Part shown: piece by piece, positions 33,169 to 41,697 of the stretch
How positions within the stretch are numbered: the first letter of the stretch is position 1
Layout of the letters: each line of letters opens with the position of its first letter
NCBI GenBank assembly: GCA_019414325.1
Contig: DXMG01000001.1
Coordinates: 1-63,771 of the forward strand
Direction: 5' to 3'
Length of the DNA stretch: 63,771 bases
From: Collinsella sp.
Lineage (GTDB): Bacteria > Actinomycetota > Coriobacteriia > Coriobacteriales > Coriobacteriaceae
Translations under genes and position numbers: made by a program
The notes under the pieces: model-generated
Told to the model about the DNA's origin: nothing
The model's input: only the letters and a program-made list of their open reading frames with translations
Database searches by the model: none

Positions 33169-33966
33169 CTAACGCTCCAAGACATCGCGAACGGCGTTTG
33201 CCGCCGTAACGGGGCGATCGCGCAGACCGTTATGCGCGCCCGGGATCGTCACAAGGGGGCAATCGAGATATTCGGCAGCCGCTCGCGTGCCAGCCTCGCG
33301 GGGTGTATCGACCGAAAGCTCGCCCAAAAACACGGCCGACACCGCCTTTGACGCGCGGACGCGCTCCCAGTCGGGAGCATATGTCATATTTGTTCCGTAT
33401 TCATTAGCCATAAAGCAACGACCATTGCGCAGGGCATGTTTGGCTTCCGCTTCGGTCGTCCCGGGAGCTTCGGGGTCCAAGTCGCCGAGGGCTCCCAAGA
33501 AAAGCCGGAGCGCCCTTGAAACCTTTCCAGCCGCAATCATATCGAGCAAAACCGGAGCTGCGCCCATGCCGACGCCTTCGGCCGACACAGCCGGCTCATG
33601 CAGAATCGCACGGGCGGCGAGATGGGGTTCAGTACGAAGAAGCTCCAGCGCCACCAACGTACCGGCGCTATGCGCAAGCACATTTGCCGGAGCGCCAACG
33701 TGTTCGATCACGGCTTGCAGGTCGGCGGCCTGAGCGGCAAGATCATAGCTGTCGTCTGCCGCATCGCTGCTGTCACCGCAGCCGCGGCGGTCGTAGGCAA
33801 TTACGCGGTAGTTGCGACTGAGCTCACAAGCGATACCGTCAAAAAATGTGCCGTCGACACAAGCGCCGTGCACGCACACCAAGGCAGGAGTATCAGGCGA
33901 CACATCCGGGCCGGCATATTCGCGACAGGCAATCGTGGTGCCCGCATTCTCGACCGTAAAATCCAT
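33169..33966 (-). CDS. Alpha/beta hydrolase
   Basis: A 265-aa alpha/beta-fold hydrolase. Oxyanion motif VHGACVDG (32-39), nucleophile Ser100 in AHSAG, conserved DRRGCGDS (59-66) and a late histidine in PGAHNGL. The cap domain is short. The substrate is unknown. It is divergent from the radical SAM gene. Confidence 0.82.
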   Translation of the reverse strand: MDFTVENAGTTIACREYAGPDVSPDTPALVCVHGACVDGTFFDGIACELSRNYRVIAYDRRGCGDSSDAADDSYDLAAQAADLQAVIEHVGAPANVLAHSAGTLVALELLRTEPHLAARAILHEPAVSAEGVGMGAAPVLLDMIAAGKVSRALRLFLGALGDLDPEAPGTTEAEAKHALRNGRCFMANEYGTNMTYAPDWERVRASKAVSAVFLGELSVDTPREAGTRAAAEYLDCPLVTIPGAHNGLRDRPVTAANAVRDVLER

Positions 33967-34185
33967 GTTGTGCCCCCATCATCAATGCTCATCCAGTTGC
34001 ACGTCAGTGCGGTTGGATGGACCCGCATTGCCTTACACCTTGTTAACAGATTAACTTTACCCGACCCGAGGCTTTTCATGACACGGCATAATGAGCGACG
34101 TGAAAAAACGAAACTTGTAAAGCAAGAGCCCGCACCCTGCTTTGGAGCCGATGCTATGCTTAGGCACAATTGTCTTGAGGAGCAT

Positions 34186-34968
34186 ATGCCTATGTCTACG
34201 TTTTTGAATGCCAGCCCCATCTTTGGGCCCGTTCGCAGCCGTCGCCTTGGCCTCTCGCTCGGCGTCAACATGATGCCGGCCAGCGGCAAAATCTGCACGT
34301 TCGACTGCATTTACTGCGAAAACGGCCTCAATGCCGAGCGCCCCTGCCATGAGCCGCACAACACAGCTGCCGTGGTACTCGACGCGCTCGAGGCAAAGCT
34401 GCGCGAGATGACAGCCGAGGGCGAGCTCCCCGATGTGATCACCTTCGCAGGCAACGGCGAGCCCACCGCCGCACCGGAGTTTCCGCAGGCCATCGCCGGC
34501 GCCGTCGCGCTGCGCGACGAGCTTGCCCCAAACTCCAAGATCGCCGTGCTCTCCAACGGCACGCGCGCCGACCGCCCCGAGGTGCACGATGCGCTCATGA
34601 TGGTCGACGACAACATTCTTAAGCTCGATACGGTCGATCCGGCATTTATCCAGCTGCTCGACCAGCCTGTTGGCCCCTACGACGTCGAGCACCAGATTGA
34701 GACGTTCGCAAGCTTTGACGGTCACGTTATTATCCAGACGATCTTCTTGACCGGTGAGTATCTGGGCAAGCCCATCGACAACACCGGCGAGGAGTACGTT
34801 GCCCCCTGGCTCGCGGCGCTTGAGCGCATTCGCCCACAAGAAGCGACCATCTACACGGTGGCGCGCGAGACACCGATCGCCGGCCTTGCCAAAGCAGCAC
34901 CCGAGGCCCTCGACGCCATTGCCGCGCGCGTGCGTGCCCTCGGCATTCCCTGCCAGGTGAGCTACTAG
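34186..34968 (+). CDS. Radical SAM protein of unknown substrate
   Basis: A 260-aa protein starting at ATG 34186 (GAGGAG upstream). The cluster motif is CTFDCIYC (Cys37, Cys41, Cys44). GNGEPTAAPEFP is the SAM-binding GGE-like motif. It begins FGPVRSRRLGLSLGVN, a conserved start of COG0731-type radical SAM proteins, which are often called Fe-S oxidoreductases. There is no SPASM domain. The function is unknown; RNA modification is one possibility for the group. Confidence 0.85.
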   Translation: MPMSTFLNASPIFGPVRSRRLGLSLGVNMMPASGKICTFDCIYCENGLNAERPCHEPHNTAAVVLDALEAKLREMTAEGELPDVITFAGNGEPTAAPEFPQAIAGAVALRDELAPNSKIAVLSNGTRADRPEVHDALMMVDDNILKLDTVDPAFIQLLDQPVGPYDVEHQIETFASFDGHVIIQTIFLTGEYLGKPIDNTGEEYVAPWLAALERIRPQEATIYTVARETPIAGLAKAAPEALDAIAARVRALGIPCQVSY

Positions 34969-35009
34969 CAAAACCACGCAGCAGCCAGTGCCCGCCATCC
35001 CGCTCCATC

Positions 35010-35076
35010 AGTTGCGGTGATATAGTTCCTGTTTATGCTGTTAAACCGCTTAAATCGGAACTATATCACCGCAACT
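35010..35076. repeat. AGTTGCGGTG hairpin, copy 1
   Basis: Perfect 20-nt arms at 35010-35029 and 35057-35076 with a 27-nt loop. A second copy with compensating base changes is at 56706-56772. It lies just upstream of map. Confidence 0.85.
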
Positions 35077-35128
35077 TTAATGGACGCGTGGGTGGGCTAT
35101 ACTAGCTGCGGATGAAAGGAAGTTAGCC

Positions 35129-36016
35129 ATGTATGACAAAGGACCCGTGCCCGGCCGCAACGACGCTTGCTGGTGCGGCAGCGGCAAGAAATACAAGAAA
35201 TGCCATAACGCCTTTGATGAGCGCCTCGAGCGCCTGTGGGAAGAGGGCTGGGAGGTCCTGCCCCGCACGCTCTACAAGACGCCCGCCGATATCGAGGGCA
35301 TCAAGCGCTCGGCCGCCATCAACGTGGGCGTGCTCGATTATGTGGGCGAGCATATCGCCGCAGGCATGACTACCAACCAGATCGACCAGATGATCTACGA
35401 CTACACCGTCGAGCACGGTGGCACGCCGGCCGACCTCAACTACGAGGGCTATCCCAAGAGCGTGTGCACCTCGATCAACGACGTCGTCTGCCACGGTATC
35501 CCCTGCGATGCGGATGTGCTGCACGAGGGCGACATCATCAACGTGGACTGCTCCACGATCCTGGACGGCTACTTTAGCGACTCGAGCCGCATGTTCTGCA
35601 TCGGCGAGGTCTCTGCCGAGCGCCAGCGCCTGGTCGACGTCACCCGCGCCAGCGTGGAGGCGGGTCTGGCAGCCGTCAAGCCATGGCTGCCGCTCTCCGT
35701 TATGGCCGAGGCCGTGCAAAAGACGGTCGAGGACGCCGGCTTTAGCGTAGTGCGCGAGTACGGCGGACACGGCATTGGCAAAGAGTTCCACGAGGACCCG
35801 TTTGTGGGCTTTACCACCGAGGCGCCCGATGTGGACACCATCATGGCCCCGGGCATGGTCTTTACCATTGAGCCCATGGTCAACGCCGGAGCGCCCGACA
35901 TCAAGATCAGCAAGGGCGACGGTTGGTGCGTGCGCACCAAGGACGGCAGCGATTCGGCCCAGTGCGAGGTACAGCTCGTGGTGACCGAGGGCGGTTACGA
36001 GCTGCTGAGCTGGTAG
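35129..36016 (+). CDS. map: Type I methionine aminopeptidase with SEC-C zinc motif
   Basis: A 295-aa enzyme that removes the initiator methionine from new proteins. Residues 14-25 are an N-terminal SEC-C-like zinc motif (CWCGSGKKYKKC), as in MAPs that dock on the ribosome. The catalytic core has NVDCSTILDGYFSDSSR (metal ligand aspartates), YGGHGIGKEFHE (His ligand), FTIEPM and CEVQLVV (Glu ligands). The length fits. A strong terminator follows at 36026-36075. Confidence 0.93.
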   Translation: MYDKGPVPGRNDACWCGSGKKYKKCHNAFDERLERLWEEGWEVLPRTLYKTPADIEGIKRSAAINVGVLDYVGEHIAAGMTTNQIDQMIYDYTVEHGGTPADLNYEGYPKSVCTSINDVVCHGIPCDADVLHEGDIINVDCSTILDGYFSDSSRMFCIGEVSAERQRLVDVTRASVEAGLAAVKPWLPLSVMAEAVQKTVEDAGFSVVREYGGHGIGKEFHEDPFVGFTTEAPDVDTIMAPGMVFTIEPMVNAGAPDIKISKGDGWCVRTKDGSDSAQCEVQLVVTEGGYELLSW

Positions 36017-36025
36017 CTGTAGATG

Positions 36026-36075
36026 CGCCGGGCTTCGCGATGGATATGTTAGCCGTCGCGAAGCCCGGCGTTTTT
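36026..36075 (+). terminator. Terminator of map
   Basis: CGCCGGGCTTCGCGA (36026-36040) pairs perfectly over 15 bp with 36056-36070, followed by TTTTTATAG. Confidence 0.9.
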
Positions 36076-36094
36076 ATAGCGTTTTGCCTGATAA

Positions 36095-36132
36095 AACCTG
36101 CCAAAAATAAACCTGTCCCCTTTTGACAGGTT
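36095..36132. repeat. GTCCC-core element, copy 4
   Basis: AACCTGCCAAAA pairs with TTTTGACAGGTT (one mismatch), and the loop carries AAACCTGTCCCC. It is closely similar to the copies at 37302-37340 and, reversed, at 45228-45256. Confidence 0.8.
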
Positions 36133-36150
36133 GGACGGAGAGGACTGTTT

Positions 36151-37086
36151 GTGAACATCCTGGTTTTGCTGCCCGTCAACGACCGCCATCGCGCAATTCT
36201 TGAGTCGAGCGCTCCGGGCGAGGACTTTATCTACACGAGTGCCGACGCCATCACGCGCGAACAGGTCGCCGATGCCGACGTGATCCTGGGCAACATCGAC
36301 CCTGACATGCTCACGGCATGCGAGCATCTCCAGCTGTTGCAACTGCAGACCGCGGGCTATGACGACTACCTTGCCGCCGGCACCGTGCCGGCCGACGCCA
36401 AACTGTCTTGCTCGGTGGGCGCCTACGGCCAGGCCGTAAGCGAGCACATGTTTGCCATGGTGCTGTCTATGATGAAGCGCCTGCCCGGCTATCACGACTT
36501 GCAGCGCGAGCATCGCTGGGAGGATTTGGGGCCGGTCACCTCGCTCAAAAACGCCAATGTGCTGGTGCTGGGCGCGGGCGATATCGGCGGCCACTTCGCC
36601 ACGCTCTGCCGCGGCATGGGCGCGCACGTCCGCGGCATCAAGCGCCATCCGCTCGTCTACCCCATTGTGTTTGAGGACATGGACGGCATGGACGCCCTGC
36701 CCGAGCGCCTGGCTGAGGCCGACGTCGTCGCATCCTTTATGCCCAGCACACCCAAGACCCGCGGCCTGGCGAACGCCGAGTTCTTCGCCGCGATGAAACC
36801 GGGCGCCTTCTTTGCCAACGGCGGCCGCGGCGACCTTGTGGTCGCCGACGACTTGGTTGCCGCCCTGGAGTCGGGTCATCTCGCCGGCGCCGCGGTCGAC
36901 GTCACTGACCCCGAGCCGCTGCCCGCGACAAGCCCGTTGTGGGATGCGCCCAACATGCTCATCACGCCACACGTCTCCGGCTGGTTCCACCTAGCCGCCA
37001 CGCTCAGCAACGTCGTCGACATCGCAGCGGAGAACCTGCGTCACTTGCAGGCCGGCGAGACCCTGCGCTGCTGGATCGAACATTAG
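36151..37086 (+). CDS. D-2-hydroxyacid dehydrogenase family protein
   Basis: A 311-aa NAD(P)-dependent oxidoreductase starting with GTG 36151 (GAGAGGA upstream). The cofactor fold is VLVLGAGDIGGHFA. The catalytic residues of the family are visible: Arg in NGGRGDLV, Glu in DPEPLP and His in ITPHVSGW. The substrate 2-hydroxy or 2-keto acid is not clear. A terminator lies at 37157-37199. Confidence 0.88.
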   Translation: MNILVLLPVNDRHRAILESSAPGEDFIYTSADAITREQVADADVILGNIDPDMLTACEHLQLLQLQTAGYDDYLAAGTVPADAKLSCSVGAYGQAVSEHMFAMVLSMMKRLPGYHDLQREHRWEDLGPVTSLKNANVLVLGAGDIGGHFATLCRGMGAHVRGIKRHPLVYPIVFEDMDGMDALPERLAEADVVASFMPSTPKTRGLANAEFFAAMKPGAFFANGGRGDLVVADDLVAALESGHLAGAAVDVTDPEPLPATSPLWDAPNMLITPHVSGWFHLAATLSNVVDIAAENLRHLQAGETLRCWIEH

Positions 37087-37156
37087 GGTTCCGCCGTTCT
37101 AACGAACGGCGGACCGGTCGACGCTACGCGCCGCCCAGAGCGACAATTTGTCATTC

Positions 37157-37199
37157 AAAAGGCAAGGCATGACCAGAAGGTCTATGCCTTGCCTTTTTC
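37157..37199 (+). terminator. Terminator of the dehydrogenase gene
   Basis: AAAAGGCAAGGCAT (37157-37170) pairs with ATGCCTTGCCTTTT (37184-37197), ending in a T-tract. Confidence 0.88.
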
Positions 37200-37301
37200 A
37201 TGCCAACTTGTTCGCTCTGGACATCGCTCGCTGACGCTTGCTCAACCTGCGGTGTCATAACAATTCTGTCCAGCTGTTGGCTTTGCGGCATTTGCCCAGA
37301 T

Positions 37302-37340
37302 AAAACCTGCATAATAAACCTGTCCCTTTTAGCAGGTTTT
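37302..37340. repeat. GTCCC-core element, copy 5
   Basis: AAAACCTGC (37302-37310) pairs with GCAGGTTTT (37332-37340); the loop holds ATAAACCTGTCCC. The right arm reaches the stop codon of the M18 peptidase gene. Confidence 0.8.
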
Positions 37341-38724
37341 AGAGCTCCACGCTTTCGGCGCCGTTGATGGTTAGGTTTCGCTCGTAGAAAGCCGTGAGGG
37401 CGCGAATGGCGTACATCACGTCGCGTACGCCGCCGGTCTCGTAGCTTGAGTGCATGGCCAGCTGCGGCAGGCCCACGTCCACGGCATGCATGCTCGCCTG
37501 CATGTTCGACAGGTTGCCGAGCGTGGAGCCACCCGCCATATCGCTCTTGTTGGCGAAGGCCTGCGTGGGCACGTCGGCGTCATCGCAAATAGCCTGGAAC
37601 ACTGCGCGGCTAAAGGCATCGGTGCAGTAATGCTGGTTGGCGGCTTCCTTGATAACGATACCGCCGTTGAGCACAACCTGATTGCGGGCGTCGCACTTCT
37701 CGGCGTGGTTGGGGTGCACGGCATGCGCGTTGTCGCAGCTCACAAGCATCGAGGCGGCAAGTGCGCGATGGTACGACTCGTCGTCAAAGCCCAGCGATCC
37801 GTTGATGCGGCGCAGCGCGTCGGCCAAGAACGTCGACATGGCGCCCTGCTTGGTCTCGGAGCCAACCTCCTCGTTATCAAAGCAGCAGAAGACCGAGACG
37901 TCATGCGCGTTCTCGGCACCCAAAAATGCCTGCAGCGAGGTGTAGGCGCAGGCAAGGTCGTCGAGCTTGGGCGTCGAGATAAACTCATCGGCCCAGCCCC
38001 AAATGCGCGCATCCTGACGATTGACCAGGAACAGATCGCGGCCCAGAATTTGCTCGGGCTCAACATCCAGCTCGTCGGCGATCAGGGCGTCAAAGTCGCC
38101 CTGCTTAAGGTCGCCAGCGCTGATGAGCGGGCACAGGTCAACGGCTCGGTTGGGAGCAAAGCTCTCGTTAACGCCACGATTCATATGGATGGCAAGGCTC
38201 GGGATAATAGCGACCTCGCGCTCGGTGGAAAGCAGGCGGCTCTCAATACGGTCGCCTTCGCGTACCAACACGCGTCCAGCCAGCGCCAGCGGGCGATCGA
38301 ACCAGGTGTAGTCGATCATGCCGCCGTAGGCCTCGGTGTTCAGGCGCAGCGTCTCGCCCGCGCCGTCAAGCTCAGGCACGGCCTTGACCTTAAACGTCGG
38401 CGAGTCGCTGTGCGACGCCGTCAGCTGAAAATGGTAGTCGCCGGCAACGCCGTCCTCGCCCCACGTCGCGGCCAGGTCCTCGCCCACCTTAAAGGCAACA
38501 ACGCTCGAGGTGTTGCGCTGCGTGTAATAACGCCCGCCCGGCTCGATGTCCCACGCCGCATTCTCGGGCAGGTAGGTAAAGCCCGCCTCGTCGAGCTCGG
38601 CCATAATGGTCGCCGCCGTATGGAACATGCTGGGGCATGCCTCGATAAAGTCGATAAGGTCGTTGGCGGCCTCGATATCATCGGCCGTCACATGCGCGCG
38701 CTCGGGCGTTTCCTGATCCGTCAT
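37339..38724 (-). CDS. M18 family aminopeptidase
   Basis: A 461-aa zinc aminopeptidase, start chosen at ATG 38724 (MTDQETPERAHV) with GGGAG upstream. Metal-binding and catalytic motifs: LTASHSDSPTFK (first His/Asp), CCFDNEEVGSETKQGA (Glu-Glu), DNAHAVHPNHAEK, and a histidine near the end (LAMHSSYE). It matches the aspartyl aminopeptidase/ApeB family. It releases N-terminal residues from peptides in the cytosol. Confidence 0.93.
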   Translation of the reverse strand: MTDQETPERAHVTADDIEAANDLIDFIEACPSMFHTAATIMAELDEAGFTYLPENAAWDIEPGGRYYTQRNTSSVVAFKVGEDLAATWGEDGVAGDYHFQLTASHSDSPTFKVKAVPELDGAGETLRLNTEAYGGMIDYTWFDRPLALAGRVLVREGDRIESRLLSTEREVAIIPSLAIHMNRGVNESFAPNRAVDLCPLISAGDLKQGDFDALIADELDVEPEQILGRDLFLVNRQDARIWGWADEFISTPKLDDLACAYTSLQAFLGAENAHDVSVFCCFDNEEVGSETKQGAMSTFLADALRRINGSLGFDDESYHRALAASMLVSCDNAHAVHPNHAEKCDARNQVVLNGGIVIKEAANQHYCTDAFSRAVFQAICDDADVPTQAFANKSDMAGGSTLGNLSNMQASMHAVDVGLPQLAMHSSYETGGVRDVMYAIRALTAFYERNLTINGAESVEL

Positions 38725-38885
38725 GCTCTCCCCTTTCGCTGGGTTGATGGTCCCTTCCAGCATACCCCGCCGCGCCAGCGCCGCACTCTTCATTCCGTGT
38801 TTAATCCCGCGCCGCTCGCCAAGTTGAGCCATCATGCCCGTGCACTTTTTGCGACAATTACGCTAACAGGACGAGAGGAGCCGTC

Positions 38886-39971
38886 ATGAAGCCACGTAAC
38901 ATTGCCATCGCCTGCGGTGTCGCGGGAGTCGCCGTCGGCCTTGCCGCTGCCACCGGTATCGTTTATCACAAGCAAATCAAGTCCGCCGCGTCGCTCAAAC
39001 GCTTGACCAGCTACGCGGATAGCTATGACCTGTACGCAATCGACATCGCCTACGACTACGATCTTGATCGCATCATCGCCGCTGGCGTGCGCGACGACCA
39101 GGCCTACATCGATGCCGTGGTGGCGCAGGTGCTGCCCGGTGTGCCGGTACATGTCCAGGCGCCCCAGTTTGCCTGCAGCGCTTTTGTCGCCGTAGATGCC
39201 GAAGGCCGCGTGCGCACCGGTCGCAATTACGACTTTAAGGACGACACCTCGACGCTGCTGGTGCGCAATCACCCACGCGACGGCTATACCTCCATCGGGT
39301 TTGCTGCCCTTAACAACCTGGGCGATAACACTCCGCTTGACTCCGTCGGCGGACGCGCCTCCGCACTCATGGGCCCGTTTGCCCAGCTCGACGGTGTTAA
39401 CGAATGCGGCGTGTCCATTGCCGTACTCACTCTGGATTCCAAGCCCTGTGACCAGGACACGCAACGCCCCGTCATCAATACCTCGCTCGCCATCCGTCTG
39501 GTGCTCGACCGTGCCGCCACCACGCAAGAAGCTGTCGACCTGCTTTCCGCCTACGACATGCACGCCATGGCAGGACGCGATTACCACTTCTTTATCAACG
39601 ACGCCGCCGGTGACGCGCGCGTAGTAGAGTGGGATCCGCGCGATCCGGACCGTGCTTTCAAAGCGACTCCTGTACGCCAGGTTACGAACTTCTACGCCTG
39701 CTATGGCGACGAAGTGCTGCCCAACCAAAAGAATGACGAGCTGGGCCATGGTAAAGAGCGCGCCGTCGCAATCGCCGATGTCCTTGACGCCCACGCCGGT
39801 GCCCAGGACGAGGCAGTCGCTTGGAAGGCCCTTCGCGCCGCAGCCCAAGAGCCCAATCCGGAAGACATCACCAGCAATACGCAATGGTCGGTCGTCTTTG
39901 ACAATACCGAACCCGCCGCCGCTATTACGCTGCGCCGCCATTGGGGCAACGTCGATGCCTTCGCACTGTAA
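38886..39971 (+). CDS. Membrane-anchored Ntn hydrolase of the bile-salt-hydrolase/penicillin acylase family
   Basis: A 361-aa protein. Residues 6-27 are a membrane anchor. The conserved domain begins at Cys97 in FACSAFVAVDAEG, and Arg113 and Asp116 in GRNYDF have exactly the spacing of Cys2/Arg18/Asp21 of bile salt hydrolases and penicillin V acylases. DGVNECGVSIAVLTLDS follows. To be active it must cleave itself before Cys97, releasing about 96 residues including the anchor. The substrate could be bile salts, acyl-homoserine-lactone-like amides or other N-acyl amides. It is divergent from the M18 gene. Confidence 0.82.
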   Translation: MKPRNIAIACGVAGVAVGLAAATGIVYHKQIKSAASLKRLTSYADSYDLYAIDIAYDYDLDRIIAAGVRDDQAYIDAVVAQVLPGVPVHVQAPQFACSAFVAVDAEGRVRTGRNYDFKDDTSTLLVRNHPRDGYTSIGFAALNNLGDNTPLDSVGGRASALMGPFAQLDGVNECGVSIAVLTLDSKPCDQDTQRPVINTSLAIRLVLDRAATTQEAVDLLSAYDMHAMAGRDYHFFINDAAGDARVVEWDPRDPDRAFKATPVRQVTNFYACYGDEVLPNQKNDELGHGKERAVAIADVLDAHAGAQDEAVAWKALRAAAQEPNPEDITSNTQWSVVFDNTEPAAAITLRRHWGNVDAFAL

Positions 39972-40042
39972 GGAGCCAGGCCCGTCGACCTTATGTTCCC
40001 TGACGTTGCTTACATTTCCATACGCTTGAGCTAACACGTTTT

Positions 40043-40069
40043 ACCCCCGTATCAACAGTGTGCGGGGGT
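40043..40069 (+). terminator. Hairpin upstream of pfk
   Basis: ACCCCCG (40043-40049) pairs with CGGGGGT (40063-40069). It is followed by TAAACTT, a weak tract, so it may partly terminate the hydrolase transcript. TATAAC at 40086-40091 may be the -10 of the phosphofructokinase gene. Confidence 0.5.
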
Positions 40070-40110
40070 AAACTTATGCGCATGTTATAACTTGCCCGGA
40101 AGGATTCATC

Positions 40111-41190
40111 ATGCTCAGGATCGGTCTTCTTACCAGTGGCGGCGACTGCCAGGCGCTCAACGCCACCATGCGCGGCATCGTCAAAACACTCATGACCAAT
40201 AGCGAAGAGCCTATCGAGATCTACGGTTTTGAGGACGGTTACCAGGGCCTTATCTACAGCAGGTTCCGCGTCATGACGCCCGCCGATTTTAGCGGTATCC
40301 TCACCCGCGGCGGCACCATCCTGGGCACGAGCCGTACGCCGTTCAAGCGCCTGGATACTCCCGAGGCCGACGGCGTCGAGAAGGTGCCCGCGATGGTCCA
40401 CACCTATCACAAGTTGCAGCTCGACTGCCTGTTTATGCTGGGCGGCAACGGATCCACCAAGACCGCCAACCGCCTGCGCGAAGAGGGCCTCAACGTTATC
40501 GCCCTGCCCAAGACCATCGATAACGACACCTGGGGCACCGAGTTGACGTTTGGCTTTACGAGCGCCATCGACGTCGCCACCAAGTGCATCGACGACATCC
40601 ACACCACCGCTTCGAGCCACGGCCGCGTGTTTGTCATCGAGATCATGGGCCACAAGGTCGGCTGGATTCCGCTGCACGCCGGCGTCGCGGGCGGCGCGGA
40701 TGTCATCTTGATTCCCGAGATTCCCTACGACATGGATAACGTCATCAAGACCATTGAACATCGCATGGAAACCGGCAGCCGCTTTACCATCGTGGCCGTC
40801 GCCGAGGGCGCTATCTCCAAGGAGGACGCGGCGCTGTCCAAGAAGGAGTACAAGAAGAAACTCGCCGAGCGTACGAGCCCTTCGATCGTGTACGACATCG
40901 CCAAGGAGATCGAGGCCAAGACCGGTCGCGAGACCCGCGTCGCCATCCCCGGCCACACGCAGCGCGGCGGTCAGCCCGACGCTCAGGACCGCATCTTTGC
41001 GACCCAGTGCGGCGTCGAGGCAGCACTGGGATGCCTGCGCGGCGAGTTTGGCTACATGATTGCCCTGCGCGACGGCAAGATGTGCCACATGCCGCTCGAG
41101 GATGTCGCCGGCAAGCTCAAGTATGTCGATCCCCAGAGCGACCTGGTACGCGAGGCCAAGGCGTTGGGCATCAGCTTCGGCGACGAATAG
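40111..41190 (+). CDS. pfkA: 6-phosphofructokinase with mixed ATP/PPi signature
   Basis: A 359-aa phosphofructokinase, phosphorylating fructose 6-phosphate. Donor-site motif GGNGST is at 111-116 and catalytic PKTIDND at 133-139, with EIMGHKVGWI and IPGHTQRGG in the sugar-phosphate site. Gly at the donor position (GGxG) indicates ATP, whereas PPi enzymes have GGDD. The Lys in PKTIDND is the PPi-enzyme signature, since ATP enzymes have Gly there. The usual Asp before that Gly is Asn. Donor preference is therefore unclear. A nested inverted repeat begins at its stop codon. Confidence 0.88.
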   Translation: MLRIGLLTSGGDCQALNATMRGIVKTLMTNSEEPIEIYGFEDGYQGLIYSRFRVMTPADFSGILTRGGTILGTSRTPFKRLDTPEADGVEKVPAMVHTYHKLQLDCLFMLGGNGSTKTANRLREEGLNVIALPKTIDNDTWGTELTFGFTSAIDVATKCIDDIHTTASSHGRVFVIEIMGHKVGWIPLHAGVAGGADVILIPEIPYDMDNVIKTIEHRMETGSRFTIVAVAEGAISKEDAALSKKEYKKKLAERTSPSIVYDIAKEIEAKTGRETRVAIPGHTQRGGQPDAQDRIFATQCGVEAALGCLRGEFGYMIALRDGKMCHMPLEDVAGKLKYVDPQSDLVREAKALGISFGDE

Positions 41191-41336
41191 CCTCGACCGA
41201 AACTGCTCTCATCGGAGACCCCAGGGCTTACCTCCCAAATCGTCCTCGGACATGTCAGGATCCCGCCGTGCGGAAAGATTTGGGAGGTAAGCCCTGGGGC
41301 CTCCTGCGGTAACCGGGGAGGCCGAGGCTATTCGTC
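41182..41336. repeat. Nested inverted repeat element A, starting in the pfk stop region
   Basis: Outer arms of 14 nt (GACGAATAGCCTCG, 41182-41195, containing the pfk stop TAG) pair with 41323-41336. Inner arms of 27 nt (41214-41240 and 41278-41304) pair with one G-T. The core is AAATCGTCCTCGGACATG...GCGGAAAGATTT. The same core with different arms is present at 53758-53940. Confidence 0.85.
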
Positions 41337-41602
41337 TTCTTGCTGCAAGTGCCTGGGGTAGGATGCGGCGTGCATTTTTGGGAGTATTCAGCAGCCGAGG
41401 GTGCCTGCATACTGGATTTTGGGCGAGAGACAGGCGCCGCGGGCCGCATTCTGCAAAAAAATGAGCGGTCCTCGAGGCGCCGGAGCTCAAAGTCAGGCTT
41501 TCAATGCGCTTTTGTGCGCCCGCTCCCACACTCGCGGACTCCGGGATGCTGAATTCTCCGGAATTTGCACGCCGCCCCCTGGGGTACCCGCGGGCAAAAA
41601 GC
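41337..41602. other. Intergenic region without supported gene
   Basis: The GC-rich stretch between the nested repeat and the terminator at 41603 has only short overlapping frames in all directions, no ribosome site, and codon usage unlike the neighbours. I support no gene here. Its composition resembles the 3961-4310 gap. Confidence 0.45.
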
Positions 41603-41639
41603 AACCGCCCCGCCGAAATATGCAATCGGCGGGGCGGTT
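41603..41639 (-). terminator. Terminator of the ABC permease gene
   Basis: AACCGCCCCGCCGA (41603-41616) pairs perfectly with 41626-41639. On the minus strand GCTTTTTGC follows. It lies 59 bp after the permease stop. Confidence 0.85.
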
Positions 41640-41697
41640 TATGCAAAAATGCGGTTGTGGTACATTACAGCTCGCTACAGCTTGAATCCCAGGCAGG

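Noticed and set aside
37450..38889. Long plus-strand frame opposite the M18 peptidase
   Set aside because: Antisense shadow of a gene with full catalytic motifs. The same reasoning applies to frames opposite dxs (17227-18510), thrC (51345-52808), lysC (49643-51112), the FtsX permease and the first GH32.
41340..41690. Several short frames of 60-145 codons on both strands
   Set aside because: They overlap each other and lack ribosome sites. The sequence there is intergenic repeat-like DNA.
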